Shown: piece by piece, positions 1 to 7,300 of the stretch
How positions within the stretch are numbered: the first letter of the stretch is position 1
How the letters are laid out: each line of letters opens with the position of its first letter
Virus record (IMG/VR): IMGVR_UViG_3300020446_000046
Location: 1 to 31,759 of that record
Origin: a virus
Strand: one strand, 5' to 3'
Length of the DNA stretch: 31,759 nt
Position numbers and translations under genes: made by a program
The notes under the pieces: model-generated
What the model was told of the DNA's origin: nothing
The model's database searches: none
Seen by the model: the letters and a program-made list of their open reading frames with translations, nothing else

Positions 1-665
1 AACTTATATATCGATTGCCATGTGGATATAACAATAGCAGAGTCTACAGCTTTATCTTTGCCAGAATAAATTCTATGCATACCTCCTTCAGGCATACCGT
101 ACTTTATAAAATCGCTGTGCATTTGTTCTACCAATGATGTAGTAGGAACGATGATAAGAACTCTACCACCTTTAGGGTATCCACGTCCGTCACTTAAAAA
201 ATTTAACCAATACCTAGCTAATGCATATATCATGTAAGATTTACCAGAACCAGTAGGAGATAATAAAATCGCGCGTTTTCGTACTAAACCTTCGCCTACT
301 GATTGGTATTGATAATCACGTAAAGGAAATGGTAAATCTAAAGTATTTAAATAATCACTGAGCTGTGTTGGACTTATATGAGTTCTATCGTCTGCTTTAC
401 CATACTTGCTTTCTTCAGAAACTAATTCATAATCTCTTTTATCGCAAAATTCTTTTAAGTGGTAATATAGACCAACAGGCAAAGTTTTTTCGTTTAAAGC
501 GAATAAACGTATTTTACCATCCCACATCCTATTACGAAACGCAGGCATAAACTTATAGCCAGGCACAAAGAAAGAAAAGAACTCATTCAGTTCTTGAGCT
601 GTACCATTATCGCACGTAACGTTTAATGTAGAGTGATTTAATTTCCTGACTCGAACTGTTTCCAC
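1..665 (-). CDS. uvsW: UvsW-type recombination/replication DNA helicase, N-terminal part (cut by window edge)
   Basis: About 221 residues are in the window; the rest lies beyond the left edge. The first ~70 residues match the N-terminal domain of T4 UvsW in pattern (NEFFSFFVPGYKF, RMWDGKIRL, LPVGL). Superfamily 2 helicase motifs follow: Walker A SPTGSGKS at residues 136-143 (Lys142), motif Ia LIIVPTTSLVEQM, and ISTWQS near the edge. The DEAH box is outside the window. In T4, UvsW is an ATP-dependent helicase that remodels R-loops and recombination and fork intermediates. The start is a GTG at 665, the only start codon after the in-frame stop at 666-668 that keeps the conserved N-terminus. It overlaps the end of uvsY by 28 bases. 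A TATAAATA late-promoter core lies about 40 bases upstream inside uvsY. Identity is firm; the GTG start is inferred. Confidence 0.93.
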   Translation of the reverse strand, partial: METVRVRKLNHSTLNVTCDNGTAQELNEFFSFFVPGYKFMPAFRNRMWDGKIRLFALNEKTLPVGLYYHLKEFCDKRDYELVSEESKYGKADDRTHISPTQLSDYLNTLDLPFPLRDYQYQSVGEGLVRKRAILLSPTGSGKSYMIYALARYWLNFLSDGRGYPKGGRVLIIVPTTSLVEQMHSDFIKYGMPEGGMHRIYSGKDKAVDSAIVISTWQSIYK

Positions 666-1084
666 TTAATCATATTACCTATAGTTTGATGTCGCCAATT
701 AAGATTATTTATAATCTCTGTTAGCGTTTCAATTATGGTCTTATAGTACTGTATCTTTTCTTCAGACTTTTGTATCTCAGGATCTGAATCATAGTAATGA
801 TCCATTTCACCTTTTAATATTTTTAGACCATTAAAAGGATCCGGATTCCAACCTTTGTCCTTTAACTCTTCTTCTGACATCTTGCCATTATAATATAACC
901 ACTTGTCTTTTAATAAAGACTTTTGTGCAAACTCAGCACGTTTTAACATAAGCTTTGTGTGAGATAACATTTCTAGATATTTAGCATGCAACACTGGTGT
1001 AACACGCGATGATTCATCTAGATTAGTTTGTTTTATCTTGCAGTCTTCTGACCACATTTCATGTATTTGCTTTAAGTCAATCAT
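638..1084 (-). CDS. uvsY: UvsY recombination mediator
   Basis: The 148-residue product is close to the 137 residues of T4 UvsY and resembles it along its length: an N-terminal LKQIHEMWSEDCKI segment, a central K-rich stretch containing LYYNGKMS (T4 has LDYYSGRG here), and a C-terminal end IKWKQFESGN (T4 ends MRAFEAGK). In T4, UvsY binds ssDNA, gp32 and UvsX and loads the UvsX recombinase. The gene overlaps the GTG start of uvsW, so the two are probably co-expressed and translationally coupled, as expected for partners in recombination-dependent replication. A good sigma70-like promoter stands directly before the ATG, and no Shine-Dalgarno sequence is visible. Family assignment rests on pattern recognition from memory, not an alignment run. 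Confidence 0.9.
   Translation of the reverse strand: MIDLKQIHEMWSEDCKIKQTNLDESSRVTPVLHAKYLEMLSHTKLMLKRAEFAQKSLLKDKWLYYNGKMSEEELKDKGWNPDPFNGLKILKGEMDHYYDSDPEIQKSEEKIQYYKTIIETLTEIINNLNWRHQTIGNMIKWKQFESGN
706..713 (-). promoter_or_regulatory. T4-type late promoter core inside uvsY, upstream of uvsW
   Basis: An exact TATAAATA octamer lies on the minus strand within the uvsY coding sequence (codons for Ile-Ile-Asn). Its predicted start is about 700, giving a leader of about 35 bases to the uvsW GTG. T4 uvsW is known to be a late gene, so the placement makes sense. Chance occurrence inside AT-rich coding DNA cannot be excluded. Confidence 0.5.
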
Positions 1085-1090
1085 ATAGTT

Positions 1091-1119
1091 ATTATATCAT
1101 AATATGCCAGTAATGTAAA
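1091..1119 (-). promoter_or_regulatory. sigma70-type promoter for uvsY-uvsW
   Basis: Read on the minus strand, TTTACA (1119-1114) is followed by exactly 17 bases and then TATAAT (1096-1091). That is 5/6 and 6/6 matches to the bacterial sigma70 consensus. The predicted transcription start is near 1084, at or next to the A of the uvsY ATG. This is the best host-type promoter noticed in the window and fits early or middle expression of recombination genes. Confidence 0.7.
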
Positions 1120-1124
1120 CTTAT

Positions 1125-2588
1125 TTATGCAGCATTTCCGGAAGCGCCAGAACCATATGATCCAGATACACTGCCTAAGCTTCCGACCAGTGTAGCGTTG
1201 CTACCAGTCGCAATAACTCTTCTATCTATATCATTCCTAGCACCACTAGAAAGGTTGCCGTTCGCAAATCCGCCGGCATGTATAAAATAAGTTTTATCCG
1301 ACATAGCTAGCCCACCTTTTCTAGCACGGCTAATAGATCCACCACTAATTGCAGATGATCCTGTGTCATATGTTGTAGTAGTTAAACCACTGTAAACAGA
1401 AATTGTATTGGCATGCCCACCACCAGCAAATATAGCATGTGTTTCATCACCGGCCGCTGCAGGTCTAGTAGCATCATATCCTAAGTTACCAAAATTATAA
1501 GCCGAGCCGACAGTATCATATAAAACATAATTACATCTTGCAGTACCACCATAATCGCTACTATGTATTCCCATGCCAGATAATGCCTTTGTATCATTTC
1601 CGCACATAGCATCAGCAGTGTTAAATTGTGAAGAAAGATTAGAATGACTAGCGCATGTTGAACCACTGGTTAGTGCCATGTAATCGAACTTATTGTAATA
1701 ACTCGAATTACCTCCGCGCCATATTCCAATTGAACCATTACCCGCGGCAGAAGCGTAATCTGCATTTCTGTTAAAACGGCTGTTCGCAAAATTAGTCGCT
1801 GTTCCTGCAGTAGCCGAATTAATAGACCAAATATTACTATTTGATTGAGGCACAATTATCAATTCACCGGTACTAACAGCGTTATCGCCATTAGCGCATT
1901 GTCCAGGTAAATTGCTCATAGCAGTAACGCTTGTACCTGTAGCGATATCCATATAACCGGCATCATCTCTATCCATCCAGCTACCTAGAAAAAATCCTCG
2001 AGTTCCTGCCCAATCTATCCCACCACCGGCAGGATTATATGCTATAGTTACATCTTTACTAATATAGTTTATTCCGTCGCTCCATTTAAAGTTATAAATG
2101 AAATCGCCATTTGATTCTACTAAGTTACCTGCTGCAACTTCAATGCCTATTGAGTCTGCGCTTTTTGGCGTGAATGTCCAAACTGATGAATCGTTTGTAA
2201 TAGACACCATGTATTGTGCACTATCACCAATCACATTACTTTGATTAAGTAACGTAGTTCCATCTGAATCAGCAGCTAAGGCTGTAATAATTAATGGTGT
2301 AGCTGAATCGGTGATTGTAGCAGTGGTATCAGGCTCCGTAATCCACCGCGGATTGGCATTTACGTTGAATCCTACATTATACCAGCCGTTTCCATCTGTA
2401 AGGTATAATCGATTAACACTTTCAACTAATGCTTTTTGGCCAGGAACTAAATCACTGGCGGGTAAAGAATCTAAAGTAGAAAAAACTAAATTGCTGCCGG
2501 CCGCTAGAACACTTACTTCCGCTGAATCTAATCCAGCCGTGCGTTCTTCTCTTTGTCTATTCTTCCGTATGCTCGACAGAGTCGTCAT
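1125..2588 (-). CDS. Modular virion fibre protein with shared N-terminal module and kelch-like C-terminal head
   Basis: The product has 487 residues. Residues ~35-188 are the shared module also found in the genes at 3467, 27955 and 29556: LDSLP, NGWYN, DSATPLIITA, DSAQY, DSSVWTFTPK, SNGDFIYNFKWSDG. Residues ~190-487 are a Gly/Ser/Ala-rich beta region with kelch-like repeated turns (for example ETHAIFAGGGHANTISVYSG and KTYFIHAGGFANG), suggesting a beta-propeller. A tail-fibre or capsid-surface role is inferred from the module, the context and the absence of enzyme motifs. The start at 2588 follows AGGA about 9 bases upstream and overlaps the preceding gene by 32 bases. The gene is last in the late unit before uvsY. 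The exact virion location is unknown. Confidence 0.72.
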   Translation of the reverse strand: MTTLSSIRKNRQREERTAGLDSAEVSVLAAGSNLVFSTLDSLPASDLVPGQKALVESVNRLYLTDGNGWYNVGFNVNANPRWITEPDTTATITDSATPLIITALAADSDGTTLLNQSNVIGDSAQYMVSITNDSSVWTFTPKSADSIGIEVAAGNLVESNGDFIYNFKWSDGINYISKDVTIAYNPAGGGIDWAGTRGFFLGSWMDRDDAGYMDIATGTSVTAMSNLPGQCANGDNAVSTGELIIVPQSNSNIWSINSATAGTATNFANSRFNRNADYASAAGNGSIGIWRGGNSSYYNKFDYMALTSGSTCASHSNLSSQFNTADAMCGNDTKALSGMGIHSSDYGGTARCNYVLYDTVGSAYNFGNLGYDATRPAAAGDETHAIFAGGGHANTISVYSGLTTTTYDTGSSAISGGSISRARKGGLAMSDKTYFIHAGGFANGNLSSGARNDIDRRVIATGSNATLVGSLGSVSGSYGSGASGNAA

Positions 2589-3435
2589 TTGATTTATCCT
2601 GCACCAAACTCAAAATGTCGGTATTAGTTATATTATCTTTACCGAAAATTCTTTGAGTTGTTTTATCAGATTCCTTATAATATTTTTCAGCCATTGCATC
2701 TAAAAATTCTTCTAAATGATTAGAGTGCGGTATTTGATTATTCTTTATTAATTCATTAACAGCACCGATATAACCACTCACTTCGGTATGTCCTACTTGA
2801 GGATGTATACCATATTGTTGCATGTATTCGATAGTTGCAGTAGAAGCTCTGCCTCCATCCATCAAATTACGATACATCAATTCAAACCCACGTCGAACGT
2901 GATGTTTCTTTTCTGAGTTCTCAAATTCTTCTTCAGTCCAGTTATCAATATTATAATTTTTTTTGACATTATTATACGCAGTTATTAGTGTAGCGATATC
3001 TTTGAAAGAGCCATTTATCTTGCTTTCCATAGATTCAATACCAACATACGCAGCACGTAACTTAGCGTTTAAAACATTATTATCTGGATCTAAGAACAGT
3101 TTATCCTGTAACTTTTCAATTTTTTCAAGTGCTTTAGCATGCGTTACTTGTGCTTCTGCCAATGCCATTTTCCGCGTTTCTGTTTCAGCTAAAACTTGTC
3201 TTAATAATCTATGAGGTGAATGACCATTTAACATAGTCAAAGACATCATTGATAAAGTCGATTGTGAGTTACCTCTATCAAAGAATTTAGTTTTCTCATC
3301 AAGTTCTGGTAAAAACTCATTTACTAAAGCTACAGCCTTTGGATTAATTTTACTCCTTGATACTGGTGTAATGCCAAATGTAATTGGATCAGTTGGTTTT
3401 AATTCATTGCTTTCATGTTCTGTAAGTTCGTTCAT
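2557..3435 (-). CDS. Hypothetical protein, 292 residues, partly coiled coil
   Basis: I do not recognise a family. The protein is hydrophilic and mostly helical in character. Residues ~75-135 are rich in Ala, Glu, Lys and Leu with heptad-like spacing, suggesting a coiled coil. A conserved-looking segment follows (HPQVGHTEVSGYIGAVNEL), and the C-terminus is acidic. No signal peptide or membrane segment is seen. The gene sits between two modular fibre genes, has its own TATAAATA late promoter upstream, and its 3' end overlaps the kelch-like fibre gene by 32 bases, so the two are probably co-translated. A structural, assembly or fibre-chaperone role is possible but is only inferred from position. 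The ATG at 3435 has AAGGT upstream. Confidence 0.7.
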   Translation of the reverse strand: MNELTEHESNELKPTDPITFGITPVSRSKINPKAVALVNEFLPELDEKTKFFDRGNSQSTLSMMSLTMLNGHSPHRLLRQVLAETETRKMALAEAQVTHAKALEKIEKLQDKLFLDPDNNVLNAKLRAAYVGIESMESKINGSFKDIATLITAYNNVKKNYNIDNWTEEEFENSEKKHHVRRGFELMYRNLMDGGRASTATIEYMQQYGIHPQVGHTEVSGYIGAVNELIKNNQIPHSNHLEEFLDAMAEKYYKESDKTTQRIFGKDNITNTDILSLVQDKSNDDSVEHTEE

Positions 3436-3463
3436 AATATACCTTATAACTATTCTACCACAT

Positions 3464-3471
3464 TATTTATA
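3464..3471 (-). promoter_or_regulatory. T4-type late promoter core before the 292-residue gene
   Basis: An exact TATAAATA on the minus strand overlaps the last codons of the upstream fibre gene. The predicted start is about 3458, giving a leader of about 23 bases containing AAGGT before the ATG at 3435. It would drive the 292-residue gene and the kelch-like fibre gene. Confidence 0.65.
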
Positions 3472-4390
3472 GTGGAATGTTTCCTGCATTATTAGATCCC
3501 GCGGTTGATTCATTCGTGTAGCTTGGAGAACTAACACCGGTATTCCATATTTCATAGTTGTAATTTCCACCAGTCCATTGGTTAGATAAAGCGTAAGCAG
3601 TATACACTGTTCCATTCCATTCAACTCCTTGAGGAACAGTAACAACTAGACCTTGGTTACTAAAATTACTAGGAGAAGATGGGTAATTCAACGCGTATCT
3701 CCATGTACCAGGAGTTTGAGATGGCCAGTTAATAGGATACGCAAATCTGCGCTTTGAAAAGTCAGTTGGATCTGTCCACATTATATAAGGATCAGAATTA
3801 CTATTTGCCCATTGTAATGGCGCGCCGCCACCAGGCGCGTATTGAAGAGTTACTAATTTAGAAACAAAACCAATTCCGTCTGACCACTTAAATGTGTAAT
3901 TAACATCTCCATTTGAATCTGGTATATTACCAGCAGCAACCGCCGAACCTACCGCGGCTGCAGTTTTAGGTGTAAATGTAAACACCGAAGAATCAACAGA
4001 TACATCAAGTTTGTACTGAGCAGAATCAGATCCAAAACTTTGATTTACTAAAGTTAAATTAGAATTATCACTGTCAACAGCTTTAGCCGTAATTGTAAGA
4101 GGTGTGGCTGAATCTACGATTTCATACGTAGCGCTTGGTTCTGTTTGCCATCTAGGTGATCTATTAATTAAACCGGCGTTATACCAGCCAACACCATTTG
4201 AAACGTACATTCTTTGATTTGCAGCAACATAGGCTAAGTTACCAGCTGATAACGCGTTTCCTACAGGTAATGAATCTAGCGTTTCATAGTAAACTAATCC
4301 ACTAGCTTCAACGTTGTCCAAGTATTCAGATTGAACATCGCCGTCGTCATCTATAAGTTCGGCTAATAGCCTATTAATACTTTTTCCCAT
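3467..4390 (-). CDS. Short modular fibre protein with shared N-terminal module
   Basis: The product has 307 residues from the ATG at 4390 (MGKSINRLLAELI). A longer in-frame reading to 4483 exists but would overlap the giant upstream gene by 92 bases; the 4390 start lies just past that gene's stop and lines up with the paralogues. Residues ~30-190 are the shared module (ETLDSLP, GVGWYN, VDSATPLTITAKA, SDSAQY, SSVFTFTPKT, FKWSDG). The C-terminal ~115 residues are Asn/Ser/Trp/Tyr-rich with no recognised domain, which makes this the shortest head of the four paralogues. It lies directly after the 1901-residue protein in the same late unit. Virion surface or fibre function is inferred. Confidence 0.7.
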   Translation of the reverse strand: MGKSINRLLAELIDDDGDVQSEYLDNVEASGLVYYETLDSLPVGNALSAGNLAYVAANQRMYVSNGVGWYNAGLINRSPRWQTEPSATYEIVDSATPLTITAKAVDSDNSNLTLVNQSFGSDSAQYKLDVSVDSSVFTFTPKTAAAVGSAVAAGNIPDSNGDVNYTFKWSDGIGFVSKLVTLQYAPGGGAPLQWANSNSDPYIMWTDPTDFSKRRFAYPINWPSQTPGTWRYALNYPSSPSNFSNQGLVVTVPQGVEWNGTVYTAYALSNQWTGGNYNYEIWNTGVSSPSYTNESTAGSNNAGNIPL

Positions 4391-4391
4391 A

Positions 4392-7300
4392 TTAAGCCTG
4401 CGATTCGCCCCATGTAATTCTTGATGATGCAGTAAATGGCTGACTTGCGTTAATTGATGATGTATCAACAACTTGTACAGCAACTGTTAGAATATCAGGC
4501 CCGTTAGGGAAGATACCGTTACCGCCTAAGATTGAGTTACCCATATCAACCAAGTCTCCTAGTGAGAAGTTAGATGTAGATGAAGTACCATCGGCACCAC
4601 CCGAAGCTCTAAAGGAGAATACTTCGTTACCACCAGTAATTTGATCACCTGATTCATGTTTGATCAATTGTGACAATGATGGAGATCTAACATTTTCCCA
4701 AGAAACTGTACTAATATCACCATTTAAGATAAGTTTAACTTCGCAGTCATGCGTTAGAATCATACCAACTTCATTTAGTTTTAACTGCATTCGGTTAATG
4801 ATATCTCTTTCACCTAAATCACCAGTCAAGTTGTTATCAACAGATGGCGCAAGTCTAAGTGACACTAGCGGGATAACGTCTGTACCTAAGTTAACATCAT
4901 CTCCACCTGAAGCTGGTGCACCGATGTTGACTGTAGTTCCGCTACTAACTACTGGATAAGTACCTGAACCTGGAAAGCTATAACCAGAAGATATGTAAAT
5001 GTGAACTCTAAAAGTAGATCCACTATAGTCTGTATACGCAACTTCTTGACCATTCAACTCATTGTTTGAAGTATAGAGTTTTGTACCAGTGTTAAACTTA
5101 GATGCATCACTTGAACTAAACGGTAATCTTACATAGAAGTCATACTGTCTTGTACCTCTATTGTATCTGTAAGATAGAGATGAATTGCCATTAGTGTTAG
5201 CACTATTTGTTTGACCGTTTGTGAATGTTAAGTTTTTCGAAGGAGCAGTAAATAGATATGCATTATCGTCATCAAACGTACCATCCATGATAACCGATGT
5301 ACCCCAATGGAATAGCGTTGGAGCATACGTTGGATTTTCATCGTTTTCAATTTCATACTTAGCAGGTAAGTTACCAGATCTCATATAAGCTTCGTCCAAC
5401 CTGTTGTTGTGAATAAACTCATGAGCATATCTAACGTGACCTTTACGATCTTTAAATCCAAATCTAATTTTACCAGCACCGTACCATGAGTAATCCATGT
5501 ATGCCATTTGAATTTTAGATGTATTTAAATTAAATCCTTGTTTTCCGCTACCATCGCACTTATCTAAGTTCCAATCAGATTGTGCAACTCTAACATCAAC
5601 TGTTTTTGTAAGGATAATACCATCACTGGAAATACCTCTATATTGTGGCTGAACAAACAATTCTGTTCTACTATTAATTTTAACAATCTTATATGTTTGT
5701 CCACGGATAACTACTTTATCATTTCTTACAAGCTGCCCGCTAAAGTTAGTGTTTGTACCTACAATACGTCCACTTCCTTTAACTGCTTCTACTGTACCAG
5801 ATAACTGTGTAGTTGATGAACGTCTTACACAGTGTAGTACAGTGCCATCCCATTCAAAGAAGAATCCGTTTTGGTTATCAAACATACCAGCTCTAACAAA
5901 AGAACCTGAATACCCATTAACTACATACTGTATGATACCTGAAGGAATCGAAGCGTTAGGAGCTTGCGCAGCAGTGTAGGTAAAGTTATAATCATCTACG
6001 ACACTAGCTACTGATTGAACACCATTATACGCACCATCCGATGCACCTTCAATTGTTATTTGCATTCCAACTGCCAGTCTATGAGGATACTTTGTCCTAC
6101 ATCTAACTGTTGTATCTAGCGAGTTAATTGTTTCTAAAATAACAGGTGGGTTGAAGTTAATAGCTAATGATGTTTGAATACCTTTACCTGACTGATAACG
6201 GAAATATTTTCTTGTTTGTCTAGTAATCTGCGAAAGTGGTGCAGTACCAGCGCCAATTTCAACACCACCATCAAATGGTCTGTGTACTGAGTAGCCATCA
6301 GGTTTTGCGTAAATATTAGTTTTTACGAAGTGAGTAGCGTCAGATTTACTAAAGTTAGCCGGTGTTGTAAGTTCCATGTTTTCATCATCTGAAATAACAG
6401 CAATGGTATGCTCATCTAAACGACCTGGAGTTGATGAATCATTCTTAAAGAATATTGTATCACCAGATTTAAAGAATCGTTTAAAGAGTGTTTGGTTACC
6501 AGTAACCTTTTTGGATCCGTCTCTAACAATAACTGTACCAGACGCACCTGTTCTACCAGCAATCGATGTTGTTGTAATCTGATGGAGCTGTGCACCGCCC
6601 GCAGAGTCAGAAGCTAATTGAATTGGATTAATACCAACTATAGCATCTTGTCCGTTACCATGTAAGCTAAGATAGTTATCGTCAATTGCATGTACATAAT
6701 ATGTGTTGCCATTTTGTAAACCACCTAGTCCGCTGTCAGAAGAATGACTGTACACTACCTTTGTACCAGATAAGAAATTGTGTCCACCAAAAGTCTGTAT
6801 GGTAGAAGAATCAGCACTATCGGCTTTTAGTATTTCTGTATTACCTTCAACTAAGAAAGGTGTGTTAAGGGTAATAAATTCATCGCCTACAGATTCAGCA
6901 GAGTAAGATCCATCGGCTGCCCCTTGTACATCAGATAATGCAAACTTCATAAGGTTAGCACTATCAAAACCACTGCCGCTATCTGTTAGGTCTATTAAGG
7001 CTCCAGCATTTGAAACACTAAATCTATTGTTATTAATAACATTAGCAGTTAATGTATCACCTACAGTGAATGATGGATTTAAGAAATTCGCATCAACACC
7101 TTGAATGATAGCGTTAACTAAGTTAACCATTTTGCTGTTATTAAAGTTGAATGATGTGTTACCAGCAAAGAATAGTCTTACAGTAACTTCATCTTGGTTA
7201 TAACTGCTATTGTACAGATATGAATATGAGTTATATGAATTATATCGATAGTTATATGTGTACAATCCGCTACCGTTAGTGCTATAACCGGACCATCCTT

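Noticed and set aside
365-550. Plus-strand open frame near the left edge
   Set aside because: It is opposite the uvsW reading frame, which shows clear conserved helicase residues.
4391-4483. N-terminal extension of the short modular fibre gene to 4483
   Set aside because: It would overlap the end of the 1901-residue gene by 92 bases, and the His/Leu/Gln-rich extension does not resemble the other three paralogues. ATG 4390 aligns with them.
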